NCBI GenBank assembly: GCA_003415625.1
Contig: PYIU01000006.1
Location: forward strand, 4,092,001-4,156,000
Source of the DNA: Aquanectria penicillioides
Taxonomy: Eukaryota > Ascomycota > Sordariomycetes > Hypocreales > Nectriaceae
Reading direction: 5' to 3'
Length of the DNA: 64,000 nucleotides
A model generated the notes under the pieces. That model was not told the DNA's origin. It did not search any database and saw only the letters and a list, made by a program, of their open reading frames with translations. Position numbers and translations under genes: made by a program. Positions 21,721-32,580 of this stretch are shown here, in pieces. Numbering within the stretch: the first letter of the stretch is position 1; every line of letters starts with the position of its first letter.

Positions 21721-23340
21721 CTAGTGGTCTTCTTCATTTCTCTCAGCCCATTCCTTTCTTAGCTGCAACAGAATTCCATCAGCAGAACACCCGGTACTCT
21801 TTTGTAGATTGAGCAAAAGGTCGGTCAACATGTTTCTCTGCGCGATACGTTCCAAGCAAAGCCCTGCCAAATACAGTGGTTGAAATAAATATATCTGGAC
21901 TGATGATTGCGGTTTTCCATTTGCGAGGCCGCAAATCTGCTGGGTGTGGTGTTAGATCTGCCTCGATAATTGTCGGTGAACATTTAGGCGCCGAGTTCCC
22001 GTGTGGGATAAAAATGATCGGTGGCTGAGTGGGTGGGACGTGTAATAGCAAAATTATTTTACCAAAGTGATAGAACACCTTTGAGACTGCTCCCATTGGA
22101 TGCGGATAAAACACTGCGGACAAAGGCGTCTCTCCGCCAAACTGGTTGCCTCCTGATTCGGAGCCGGCGGGTGTATTGTTGTCAGCTTGGCAATCTGCAG
22201 TATGCTTTGTTGCGTTCGTTCTAGTCATGCAAAATCGAAGTTGCTTGGAAGAGAATTTTCCCATTTGGTGAAGTACCTGCCAAGGTCCTCCCAAGACGAG
22301 TCTTCTGGCTGCCGGCCACAATCTCGTATTGTTCCCGTTCCACCCTCTAACGCGGCTCCTCTAGCCACAATGCTATAATTGAGAGTTTGCAAGACTATCC
22401 ATATTATCGACCGGCTTGCTGGTTTCACTCATTGGCTCCGTATATTGAGAACCTTCGTTTTGGAACATTGACAGAGGTATGCATTTGCCTCTCGCGTGCG
22501 CCATCGGCAACCCAGCAGCTTGCCACATGTACATATCGAGAACATTCAGTCTCCAAGCACCTGCTGATGCGTAAGAAGCTAAGTGACCAAAACATGCCAA
22601 ATTCCAAAATGATGGCCGCCAAGCTTTTGTCATCTGCAACGATCTCCTGCCGGCTAGTAAGTCCAGGTCGTATCGAAGCAGGCGTTGTGCTCCATCTACG
22701 TGCCTGCGTAGGGCTGTTACTAGCTGAATTATATTTTGTTGGGGATATCATGAGATTTGATACGTACTGCAGCATGTTTGAGTGGCGACCATCAAGGAGT
22801 GAGTTCGTATGTAAGGAATATTGATATAGAAGCCAGTAGGTCATCGACAGTCTCTGTGGCGAGAGTGTGATACGTATGGTCTTGAGCTGGAGGCGCCGTT
22901 GGTGCAAGTAGACGCGACGAAGCGGAATTAGGACTACGCAATGAGGAAAATGCCCCGGTTGCAGGACTCTGATGGTGTAGGTTCGCCAGACACACGATCA
23001 TCCGGCGAATGGCTCTGCCATAGTAGCTAGCGGCTTTGTAGAGCCAGTCGATATGTGATTTGTCACGACGAAACATTAATGTAGGCGACAGGGTGTGATT
23101 AACATCTCTGTGCCCTCGGCTTTGTTGACAACTTCCGAATTGCTTGGCAGCAACCACAATCACGACTCCTTGAGCAGGGTGCTGCGAGCCGCGTGGCAAG
23201 GAACACTGTATCCGAAATACTTTTCGGCATCAAAAACATATAGCCAAGGACTGATCGCATCAATGTAATGTCGAACGAGGTCTCCGTCTTCAGCCTCGCG
23301 ATCTTGAAAGAAGCCCGAGACTAGGACAGAAGCTGAATCA
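21721..23340 (-). pseudogene. Broken fungal-specific transcription factor (C-terminal regulatory domain)
   Basis: Pieces of a fungal-specific transcription-factor regulatory domain lie in order on the minus strand but in changing frames: VRHYIDAISPWLYVFDAEKYF, then IVVAAKQFG and WLYKAASYYGRAI, RRHVDGAQRLLRYDLDLLA, PSFWNLACFGHLASY with MWQAAGLPM, IIWIVLQTLNYSIVARGAA with WEDLGRYFTKWENSLPSNF, then AVSKVFYHFGKIILLLH, and last QPLYLAGLCLERIAQRN running to the TAG at 21721-21723. At least one frame change (near 23175) cannot be an intron because homology continues directly across it. TGA at 22792-22794 interrupts LTYELTP. No Zn2Cys6 cluster is found upstream before the divergent MOSC pseudogene. 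It may once have regulated a neighbour. Confidence 0.75.
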
Positions 23341-23496
23341 CGCGAGGGTTGGGGGAAAGCGTCTGCTTGTGATAGATGTTCCCTGTGGGGATGGAAGCAT
23401 CAGGGCCATCTCCACTTTCTGGACAAGCTGAACTGGACAATACTCCACAGCAATTGTTACCTTTCGAATAGTAGACGAGAGGATCGATGTCGGAAA

Positions 23497-24544
23497 ATGC
23501 CGGGTCGTAGTCAAAGTCCGGATCCTACTAAGAATTTTGGATCGCAGCTTTTTATATGCCCAGTGAAATTCCTGCTTCCAGTTGAAGTATCCTTTGCTGA
23601 GATCACTAGCGAAGGCTTTCGATTTGACCGACAATACAGACTCATAAAGACTCCTCTAAACGGGACTGTCCGGGCTGTCGAGCGCCTGACGATCAAGACT
23701 CTGCCTCCCCTTAATATTTTTCAACCATCCATCACCGATAACTGGTCAACACTGAAGATCAGACATACACTAGCACAGCTAGAATCGTCCATCACCGTTC
23801 CCCTTACCCCATCCCCGTTGCTTTCTACAAAATCACATTCCTATCGGGTTAGTGTATATGGCACAAATGCTATCGGGATCGACATGGGAGACAAAGCTGC
23901 TCAATTCTTCAGCAATTATCTGTCAATATCAGTTAGGCTACTTTTATTGGGGGCAGTGGTAGGCGTGCATTTCCTGGATCCGCAGTCACTCACAGTCGAC
24001 TTCGTTCTTTGCCTGTCCACGAGTTTCAACAGCTTCAGGCTCAGCAAATTCGTTTTGCAGACGCCGCCCCATTTCTCGTCACATCTTCCGCATCAGAGGA
24101 AGAAGTACGACTCAAGCTGCCTCGAGAACATCAATCTGAAGACGTCATCATCCGATTCCGACCCAGCATACACATTGATGTGGGATCGGAAGTCAAAACG
24201 TTTGATGAGGATAATTGGTCAACTATTACAGTATTCCAAGGTCAGGGTGCCGTTACAAAGGCTATAGTGCATTGTGTATTTAAGGCTACTCGATGCCTCA
24301 GTCTCAACGTCGACCTAAAATCGGGAAAGACTGTCTAGAAATCAACAACTGTATGGTTTACTAGCGAGAGATCGGCGGGTTGAGAAATAGCTCCGCGTAA
24401 GTCAAAAAGTCTTTCAATAGATGCAGTATACTTATGCGCCTAGCAGATAAACTCGTCTTTGGACAGTACGCGTGCGCCATGCCGTTTGGTGCCATAATTA
24501 ATGTGGGCGACAAAATCAAGGTTACGTATAAAAAAGAGGAATAG
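23497..24544 (+). pseudogene. Broken MOSC-domain protein
   Basis: Homologous throughout to fungal MOSC proteins (molybdenum-cofactor sulfurase C-terminal beta-barrel; N-hydroxylated compound reductases). The N-terminal MOSC_N region reads LFICPVKFLLPVEV and GFRFDRQYRLI; the barrel has RFADAAPFLV, IIRFRPSIHIDVG and TRCLSLNVDLKSGK; the end reads LVFGQYACAMPFGAIINVGDKI. Three lesions: a frame change at the five-G run 23949-23953 (one G short of continuity), a frame change just before TAG 24336-24338, and TAG at 24388-24390 within DRRVEK*LR, which a CAG-to-TAG transition would explain. A normal intron appears to run from about 24397 to 24426. It is divergent from the transcription-factor pseudogene, with starts about 150 bases apart. 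Confidence 0.75.
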
Positions 24545-25668
24545 AAAGTGCGAGGATCGTTGAAATTAGTGTTCATGATTATGAGAAGTGACGTGATATG
24601 GAAAATTGGAGGTAACCCTTAATTGCTACACCAAAAGGTCTACCTGTGTCACGGTTAAGAGTAAGACAGGATATTAAGGTCTATAAGGCACCGATTTGCA
24701 TTACGATGGAACCGAAATATGCGATATTACCTGCAAATAACAAATATCTTAACCTCCCTTTCAGTATTTTGTCTTACCTCAGAGCCCATAATGTTTGAAA
24801 ATTTTGTGCACGGAACCGTACAAGGAGATATCTTGATTCAAAGTTGGCAGATTGAAACTTCCCAGCAATGTTATCAAAGGCCTACAGCACGATGCCATAC
24901 TGGCACTACAGAAATATCTCAAGGCTGAATATGATTCCACCCCTTTGCCAATCACTGGACGAGGAAGGAATAAAACCTACGGAAGGACAATGGAAGTGTT
25001 GTACAAGAAGCTGGTTCAGTCATGCTACACTAGTCTTATTCGGGAGATTTCCAGCGAGCCTGGAGTCTTCCAGCTCGGCCTGCAAGTAGTTACTAGGATT
25101 GACGTAATTGGGAATGGGGAATGTTGCAATTGAGTTTCAAACAGCTTCAATGTGACATCGGAGTGAGGTGTAAATTATAGAGTAAGCCTACATTGTGACA
25201 TTTCGTGCTAGTCTGGATTCAGCAGGACCGAGCGAGGTGCGAGATCTCGGCTTATTATGTTGACTAGGCAAGGTGCTTCTATATTTGGTGCATGAGTCTT
25301 CGTCCTTGATGTTATTATTGCCACTTCAGTGCTGGCCTTAAATCAGGGGTTATTCAGAGGAGACGTAATCGGTGCACCTAGTTCGGAGAACAGTCAAGAC
25401 TGCCTGTCATTTTTCCTGGCTTTGCGTTGTGCACTCTTTAATTGAGCAGTTTTTTACGTGTCAAGTGGTTCAAAATTCACACAAAGCAAGATGGAAGATC
25501 AGATATACACAATTTGTGGGGAGACGGAAAAGACATTGCCAGAGTTGCAGGCACCGCTACTCGGTTTCTAGATGGCAATCAGCTGCCAAGACATTTACAT
25601 CGTTACCCATCGTCACGATAATTCCAGGCGTTAGAAAGAGTGAATGATTCTGGAATAACCCTAGCTAA
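24545..25668. other. Intergenic stretch with one uncertain open frame
   Basis: A 93-codon plus-strand frame at 24852-25133 (contains HDAILALQKYLKAEYDST and TMEVLYKKLVQSCYTSLIR) is helix-like and could be the end of a small gene or a remnant, but matches no family I know. A second frame at 25372-25647 has no protein character. No repeats or RNA genes were seen. Confidence 0.3.
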
Positions 25669-26424
25669 CTAGTTGGATGCCTCTTTCAAGTCGCTGCGCT
25701 CTTGCACTAAATCAGCTACCACACTGCCGATGTCCGTTTCCAAGCTCTTGAAACCTCGCACAACACCTTCCCTATCGCCCAGCCTCATCTCCTGGTTCAT
25801 CTTGACTTTCCCATCTATGAGTGAAATGGCAATCTCGATACCAATAATGTTCTTCTTCATAATGTCGATGTATCGCTCTGGTGCGTCTGATACTTTGCAA
25901 GGTCCAGGATTGTCACCTTTCCCTGTGTAGTTCATGATAGATGTTTCTGTATGATGGGACAGATAGTTGATCTGTGATGAAAGGAATCTTGATGTCTCCT
26001 CAGACTTAGAATCATCGCAGATAATGGCGCGGCCATAAACCTGGACTGCGGCATAGTTCCATATAGGAACTACCTTGGCGGTAGTAGGCTTGGTTTCGGT
26101 ATAGAACTTGGGAGTGACATAGTGGTTGGCAGCAGCTGCGAATAGCACATGCACTTCTTGGTCGGCAACGCCAGTAGCCGTGTTGATGGAGCCGATCAGG
26201 GCTTTGCTCTGGGGATTTTGACGTGCCAAGTGACCTCTGATGACACTGAGCTCAATGTCGCTTGATTCATCGTCAATGTCAAGTACAAAAGGAATGTGGC
26301 TCGACAAGATAAGAGGCTGGTCCTGAGATGGGATCGCCGTCGTGAGTACTCTAAGGGGGTTCTCTCGAATCAGCTGTCGTAGTACAGGGAGCCGAGTTTC
26401 TGCGTGAACAGATGGGATAAACAT
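25669..26424 (-). CDS. FMN-binding PAI2-type protein
   Basis: Intronless, 251 residues, full family length. It belongs to the FMN_bind_2 / transcriptional regulator PAI 2-type family, first known as a Bacillus regulator of protease and sporulation genes, with a split-barrel flavin-binding fold. The N-terminus MFIPSVHAETRLPVLRQLIRENPLRVL is typical, followed by ILSSHIPFVL, the GHLARQNPQ motif, and YVTPKFYTETK with VPIWNYAAVQVYG, the core flavin and dimer region. The C-terminal helix carries IDGKVKMNQE. No signal peptide; cytosolic. In fungi such genes are scattered and their role is not known; a DNA-binding function is not established. It lies intact between pseudogenes. Confidence 0.92.
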   Translation of the reverse strand: MFIPSVHAETRLPVLRQLIRENPLRVLTTAIPSQDQPLILSSHIPFVLDIDDESSDIELSVIRGHLARQNPQSKALIGSINTATGVADQEVHVLFAAAANHYVTPKFYTETKPTTAKVVPIWNYAAVQVYGRAIICDDSKSEETSRFLSSQINYLSHHTETSIMNYTGKGDNPGPCKVSDAPERYIDIMKKNIIGIEIAISLIDGKVKMNQEMRLGDREGVVRGFKSLETDIGSVVADLVQERSDLKEASN

Positions 26425-26956
26425 GATTGGAGATTTCTCCGAAGATAAAACACAAAGAAGTAAAAGGCTCGGTGGGAAATCTGATTGAAGAAGTTGTTTG
26501 AAGAATGGATGTTGATCGAGGGGCAGAGGAACGTCTTAAATGCGGAGGGCTTGGACACTTGGATGCAAAAGACGGACTCTGACTCAATTCCTCGCTCTAC
26601 AAGCTGGGCCATCATAGACAAATCATGATTTAGTCATTTCAATGCATTGTCACGTACGATTGATATTGCTACTCTCTTTTGATCCCTTGGTGTGGGTCAA
26701 GCTGCATTGACAATCTGTTGCCGATTGTCGCTAGTACTTGGTAATTCTCACCATGGCGGTCTCTCAATAGAAGTAGGGGCCAGGCAGCTTCAGCTGAGTC
26801 ATTGTCAAGGATAGCTGGTAACGTTTACGGGTCCAATGTATTTATCTCTTAAAGGGATTGTTTTGTCCTCGCCTGGGTGAATGCCCTCTCTTGTCGAGCC
26901 TTTCTTGCTTGGTTCAGAGCGCGCCGTTTATAACGGATTCTTTCAATTTTACAAAA
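26425..26956. other. Divergent spacer between PAI2-type gene and asparaginase pseudogene
   Basis: About 530 bases. It contains only overlapping short frames. It would hold both promoters. Confidence 0.3.
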
Positions 26957-28026
26957 ATGTCGACTCACCCGCGTCAAACTAACTGCAATGTCTATCCAGA
27001 TGACTGTGTGGAATCTGACAGAGGTGGCGTTATTGAAATACACCGAGCTCACACTGCGGTGCGGTTGTCGATGGCACTGGTAGACTCACCCATGCAGTAG
27101 GAAACCCCTTCTGGGTGACACTTGCGCGATCTGCTGAAAAGCCCATCCAGATCCTTGTATTACTCGAGATTGATGGCTACGATCAGTTTGGGTTTGATGA
27201 TGCTGACTTGGCCCTTATGTGCTCCTCGCACAGCAGCGAAGACCAGCATGTCTTATGAGGCCAGGCGATGCTGAAGAAGATTCATCTCGAGGAAGCGGAT
27301 ATGCGATGCGGTGGTCACCCTACCATTTCCGATTCAGTCAATCAGAGTTGGATTCGGCACGGCTTTGTGCCAGGCCCATTGTGTAACAATTGCTCAGCCA
27401 AGCACATTGGCATTTTGGCTGGTGCGAAATCTCTCGACGAGGACACCACACAAGACTATCACCTGCCAGAAAATCCCATACAACTTCGAGTCAAGCGAAC
27501 AATTGAAGAAATCAGCAAGCTCACCGCAGAGGAGATAAAATGGGGCATCGATGGATGCAACCTCCCTGCCCCAGCCCTGCCTCTCAACTACTTGGCCTTC
27601 CTCTACGCAATCCTCGCCAAGGGTGTTGATGGCGAGGCATGCGGAAGTGGAAGTTCTATTCAGTTGCGCAACCGGTGTTTAGCACGCATCTATTCGTCCA
27701 TGTGGCATTTCCCAGAGATGCTCGCTGGCGAAGGCCGGTTTTGTACCCAATTAATGCGTTCATATGGCGGTGCCATTGTTGGGAAGCTCGGTGCGGACGG
27801 TTGTTATGGCATTGCGGTCGAAGGTCACATCGGCATTTCTGTCAAGATTGAGGATGGCGACAGCGAGGTTCTCTATGCCTCAGCGATGGAAATTCTGGAA
27901 CAACTCGGCATCGGGTCGGACGAGGAGAGATCTAGGCTTCGAAACTTTTACCATTTGCAGCGTATCAACACTGCCGGAGCTGTCACTGGAAAAGTGAGCC
28001 TTCCGTTCAAGGTTAGAGCTATGTGA
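26957..28026 (+). pseudogene. Broken L-asparaginase II family gene
   Basis: Homologous along its length to the bacterial-type L-asparaginase II family (Asparaginase_II, unrelated to the classical periplasmic AnsB fold). The N-terminal part GGVIEIHRAHTA breaks frame between about 27055 and 27065 and continues one frame over as AVVDGTGRL, LARSAEKPIQ and ALMCSSHSSEDQHV. A TGA at 27256-27258 then interrupts HVL*GQAMLKK in frame. The remaining 252 codons are intact: MRCGGHP, NCSAKHIGILAG, IDGCNLPAPALPLN and GKLGADGCYGIAVE. The ORF ends with TGA at 28024-28026. No intron explains either break. It is a pseudogene unless both lesions are sequence errors. Confidence 0.78.
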
Positions 28027-28551
28027 GCAAGCTATGTCGCTTTATCAAGTTTACGGAGTGTTACATATCCCCACTCGTACCCTAGTTGAATGATTAATGA
28101 ACCTAATGGCGAGTTTTCTTAGTTAGCATTGCAGATGTGTGAAGACACCACTACGGCTGCAACTACCTAATGCAGTTACTCTGGAGTGGTTCTATCAATT
28201 GTCTGACTTTCTCAATCTCACAGTAATCACCCGGTTTGTACACTCGTGTACTAAAAGTCCCGCTGGAGATTTGCCTGCTATTTCGTTCGTGGACTACCTG
28301 TGTCACTATATCAGGCGAGCGTAGTTATTCATAGACTCGCTGGGAACTGCCACTTTTGGGTTGTTGACTCTACTCCAGTCGCCCACGCCCCAAGCCGGCA
28401 AAGCATCTTTCATCAGGAATGATGCTGGAACAATTGGCTGTCAATGGTTAAAATAGACAAGGAAATGGTCCATAAAAGTTTGAATCAAGGCACCATTTAT
28501 TGATCGGGGGTCATTTATTGGTATGCTGAGATTGCATAAATTCACCATAAA
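28027..28551. other. Convergent spacer, no gene recognised
   Basis: About 520 bases between the 3' ends of the asparaginase pseudogene and the rhamnosidase gene. Nothing recognisable apart from short frames. Confidence 0.3.
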
Positions 28552-31050
28552 CTATTCCTGACCTCCCTCAGCAGTGAGTTCAATAAAACCAGGGCCATGG
28601 ATTATTGTGGGAGGCTTGTCAGGCAGCAAAATTGTGACTGGCACCATCGAATCCTCACTAGCTGATTCGCCGGCTTCAACCTTGATGGAAACCTTGACTA
28701 TTTTGGGATCATCTTCACTAGCAACCCAGCTGACCGTGATCGACCCACGGCCAAGGGAACCCCCAACAGCAACCTTGGCCTTGAATTCCGGAAAAAGACG
28801 AATTCTAGGACGGACTGAAATTGCTTCCCATCCTGGCTTCTCAGGTTTGACGCCGGCGACCTCGGCTGGGAAATAGAACAAGGGTGAACTTCCCCACGCG
28901 TGGCAGTCTGAGCGGTTGGAGACTGTATCCTCGACCCAAGTCGTCACATGCTGTGCCAATTGGTCGCGCCATGGGTCCCAGAATCTGTGAAATTGCTTGT
29001 CGAAAGCTTGGCCTTCGACTTGAGCCATGGCTTGCAGAGTGTAAAAGGACATTGCAGTTGAGGAGCGCGTGAATGACCTCGATGCCGAACTAGGCTCGGC
29101 GTTGTTCACAGCCTCGAGACAACTGTCCAGCAGATTCCTCCCAAGCTCTGGTGTTGCCGCACCGCATAAAATCGCCCAAACCTGATTCTGTTCGCTGTAA
29201 TCAAGCGCATTGGCCTGTGTTGCTAGACCATCGGTGAAAAATACGCCATCGAAACACTGGCTTCGGATAGCCGCTACTATTTCACCAGCACGAGCGGCGT
29301 AGTCATCGGCCAAGCCGCCAAACCCAAGTTGTTTGAGAAGCACAGCAAGGCGCTTCAGAGTAAACGCATACAGAGAGTTTGTAAAGGCTTGAAACCCAGT
29401 CCTCTCTGCTGCCGGTGGAACACCGAATGGCTTCCAAGTCTCCGTCCAATCGACAAAATCCCAGTGCTCAGTCGACGAAAAGCTACGCACCAGATTGGTC
29501 TTGTCGTCTAGTCGACGGTTGTATGTCTCTAAGATCGCATAGCACACAGGCAGGAATTGAGAGACAAATTTGGCGTCTGCAAAGTGCTCATAGTGGTCGG
29601 TGAGCATGCATATCCAAAACAGCGAGAAGTGTGGAATGATTTGCATTTGATGACATGGAGCCCGACTAGCCGTCAGACCAAGCGCCGGCTGGAATGAATT
29701 GTGCAATTGAATGATTGACTGACGAGCCATGCGGTCGTCTCCTGACACGTAGTACGTGAACAGGGCAGAACTTCGAGCATCCATGGCGTACTGAAGCTGT
29801 TCATAAAAGGGACAATCCTCATAGCAGTCGTGTATACAATTGAGTAGTGTTCTAACACTGACTTCCCAGAGTTTACTGACCCAAGAGTTTTCCGGGTTTG
29901 ACGGTACAGAGATCTCCGAGATAACATGCAGTGGATAATGAGTTTCAGTAACCGCAATACCCTCAAAGGTTAAATCTGAGTCCGCAGCCACTTCCATGTC
30001 CAGAGCAAGAAAGCGGAAAGTTCGAAAGTGAAATGGTGAAAAAACTTCGCGATCCACGTCAGACTCATATTGCGGCATATCTGGGTTGAAAGCGCACTTC
30101 CCACCGAAGGTGTAACGATCAGAGGGACCAATTATGCTCTTGCTACTATCGATGCGGTTTCCCTTGACGCGCAAGCTTGGCAATGACTTGGGCTCATCTT
30201 CATAACATTCGGAGTATGTGACCTTGATGCTACTTCCGGCGGTTGTCGGGCGCAGAAACCGAAAGTCGAGGTACCCAGTCATGTGGCGCTCGAAGCTCAC
30301 TTCGACGTGGTGTGTGGTTCCCGCTGGAAGAACCAATCGAGTATTCGATGAGAATAGAAGAACATCCTCCCATGCTTTATCAGGCTCGGAGCTTCGAATA
30401 TTCTGGGCTCCAGACATCTTTCTAATTTGGAGATGAGGGTACGGGATAAGTCGAGTAGACAACTTCCAGGGAGCCACCAGCCCAAAAGAAGTTAGGAACT
30501 TGTGAGCAACTGCTGGGACCCAGATGCGATCTTGTCCATTTCGAATATCAACCTCTTCGAAAATGTGTAAGAAGAAGTCGTGGTCCGAATCGTTGGGGAA
30601 CCGGGTAGAATTGTCGAGAGAAACCTCCCACGTAGCGTTGGTGTGAATGTCGATTTCGTGGCCTCTGATCTCTTCAGATACATGGCTGACAAACAAGCCC
30701 CCAAACGGTGTTCTGGCGAAGCTTGCAGCAAATGGAGTAGCATAATAGAGGCGCAGAACACGTACTGATACAATATTTTTGCCTAATTGAAGGAATGGCT
30801 GAATATCCACTTCATCCATAAACCATAATTGGCTGTCTCCTTTGACCGGCCCAGTCAGAACGAACACCCCATTAATGAACAGTTTGTAGCGCGTGTCGGC
30901 GGATATGTTGACCTTGACTGGATGCCGAGGTATCTTTTCAACTGAGACCTCTTTTCTGAAGTCCACAAAGGCCCCGGAAGATTTTGATGAGGGCTTTTCC
31001 ACCCAATCCGGGTGCCAAATCCACGACCGATCGAAGTTCAAAATCGACAT
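28552..31050 (-). CDS. Alpha-L-rhamnosidase (GH78)
   Basis: Intronless, 832 residues. Inverting glycosidase that releases terminal alpha-L-rhamnose from rhamnogalacturonan fragments, flavonoid glycosides or saponins. The N-terminal beta-sandwich modules carry the family opening WIWHPDWVEKP and the Bac_rhamnosid_N-like segment ADTRYKLFINGVFVLTGP (residues 51-68). The (alpha/alpha)6 catalytic barrel begins near 380, with DCYEDCPFYEQLQYAMDAR at 408-426 and HWDFVDWTETW at 529-539, which hold the acidic catalytic residues of the family. HAWGSSPLFYF lies near residue 720, and a C-terminal beta-domain follows. No signal peptide, so it probably acts in the cytosol on imported oligosaccharides. The next intact gene upstream on the same strand is a sugar carrier. 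Confidence 0.92.
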   Translation of the reverse strand: MSILNFDRSWIWHPDWVEKPSSKSSGAFVDFRKEVSVEKIPRHPVKVNISADTRYKLFINGVFVLTGPVKGDSQLWFMDEVDIQPFLQLGKNIVSVRVLRLYYATPFAASFARTPFGGLFVSHVSEEIRGHEIDIHTNATWEVSLDNSTRFPNDSDHDFFLHIFEEVDIRNGQDRIWVPAVAHKFLTSFGLVAPWKLSTRLIPYPHLQIRKMSGAQNIRSSEPDKAWEDVLLFSSNTRLVLPAGTTHHVEVSFERHMTGYLDFRFLRPTTAGSSIKVTYSECYEDEPKSLPSLRVKGNRIDSSKSIIGPSDRYTFGGKCAFNPDMPQYESDVDREVFSPFHFRTFRFLALDMEVAADSDLTFEGIAVTETHYPLHVISEISVPSNPENSWVSKLWEVSVRTLLNCIHDCYEDCPFYEQLQYAMDARSSALFTYYVSGDDRMARQSIIQLHNSFQPALGLTASRAPCHQMQIIPHFSLFWICMLTDHYEHFADAKFVSQFLPVCYAILETYNRRLDDKTNLVRSFSSTEHWDFVDWTETWKPFGVPPAAERTGFQAFTNSLYAFTLKRLAVLLKQLGFGGLADDYAARAGEIVAAIRSQCFDGVFFTDGLATQANALDYSEQNQVWAILCGAATPELGRNLLDSCLEAVNNAEPSSASRSFTRSSTAMSFYTLQAMAQVEGQAFDKQFHRFWDPWRDQLAQHVTTWVEDTVSNRSDCHAWGSSPLFYFPAEVAGVKPEKPGWEAISVRPRIRLFPEFKAKVAVGGSLGRGSITVSWVASEDDPKIVKVSIKVEAGESASEDSMVPVTILLPDKPPTIIHGPGFIELTAEGGQE

Positions 31051-32580
31051 GACGGTTAGAAGAGAGACTTGGATGATCTTATCTGGCCGGATATGAGCTA
31101 TACCAGGTGAATTTGTTCATGCTGAGAAACATTGGCACGGATGGAGTGAATTTGACCATGCAGAGGATCCACAGAGCCGGAGTTATCACGTTGCCAACAT
31201 GCTTGTTTCGTTAGGAGATGACCCGAAAATTCGGATTTTCGGTTCAATATGTCAAGCCAAATTCTCTCCACATGCCACAAATATAACCGTCCATGGGGAT
31301 AGGGTACCTAGAGAGTACTTTCAAATACAACATATGCCCTAGCAAGCAGTGGCGTGGTCATGGCTTGATTAGCATCCTCGGGTTAAGAATTGCTCATTCA
31401 CACTTTGCCAAGACTTATGATGTGGAGCTTGAAACCATGTGCTGAAACCCATGGCTAAAGCTAACATTAATTATGGCATGTGTGCCGAGGAATCGTTGAT
31501 CTGGTTCTCTCGATACATACGGCACAATGTAGAAGCGTAGCATGATGAGATAGAAGGAGGCAATATGTAAAAGTCCAATATCCAGTGTCTCGACCTCGTA
31601 GTCTCTTGTGCTCTACGAGAACGAAGCACCCACAGCAGCATCTCATCCAGCTGATCCGCACGAAAACAGAGGCAGAGCAAAGCCCGAGAGGCGGGTCTTT
31701 CTGTAATTCTCCGCCTCATACCCTGCGCTTTCAGTGCAATTAAAGCTATCAACTCAACCTCAGCCCTCTGGGTTAATCCTCGGCATGGCCCGGCCAAGCA
31801 GGGATGCAGTGTCAGCAGATTGCATAAGTCGGTGTTGGCTTCAGCTAAAGCCATGCCAGACTCCACTTTCGGATACAAATCTGGGCCCATTCAGCCAGTC
31901 AGATGATTGCCAAGTTTAGGCATTCCACGTAAAACCCTGTCGACAGCGATGGTAGTGGTGATGCTTATCAACAAGTCCAAGATCTTGCCGGGAATAAATC
32001 CCGGTCTCCTGACCAACCAGGTAGGTAGGATCAGGTGGCATATTTCCGTATATCCAGTAGCATGAAAGAAACAGCCGTTGAGGAGCAGAAGTGATGATTT
32101 AGCTTGAGTTCATGGAGGACCATACGTCGCGATACGTAATAGCTCGCCCGTCGACATGGAATGAAGCCACGCTGGAAGGGCTGAATCCTCAAGTTATGTC
32201 ATGGTTGACCGTCAATGGATGACCCAAATATCACTGGAAGAATTCTGGGAAGTATGACGGTGATTCTTTAGCGAATTGCTACATATCCCTTGGAGGAGGT
32301 TGGAGGAGAAGACTGCTAGCATATCGCTTTCTAATTACACAATTTCACTACGATTCCTACGAATAACCTCACTCGCTCTTAACAAGAGGCAAACGGAACG
32401 CTTGACCTTGGTAATTGTGCAGCTTCAACTACACGCTATGAACAATATCCACCTTGGTCGGCCATGAATTACAAAGTATAATCATGACTGACCAAAAAAA
32501 CTGCGCTCGGCTCTATCGACCGAGTAGTCAAGGGACGACTAAGAGGGTTCTTGATGCTCCTCGGGCTTTCACCAACGAGT
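31051..32580. other. Intergenic stretch, no gene recognised
   Basis: About 1.5 kb containing the rhamnosidase promoter and the 3' end of the sugar carrier. A 139-codon minus frame at 31471-31890 has mixed, low-plausibility composition and no family similarity. Confidence 0.3.

Noticed and set aside
22387..22824. 145-codon plus-strand open frame
   Set aside because: Antisense to recognisable transcription-factor sequence on the minus strand.
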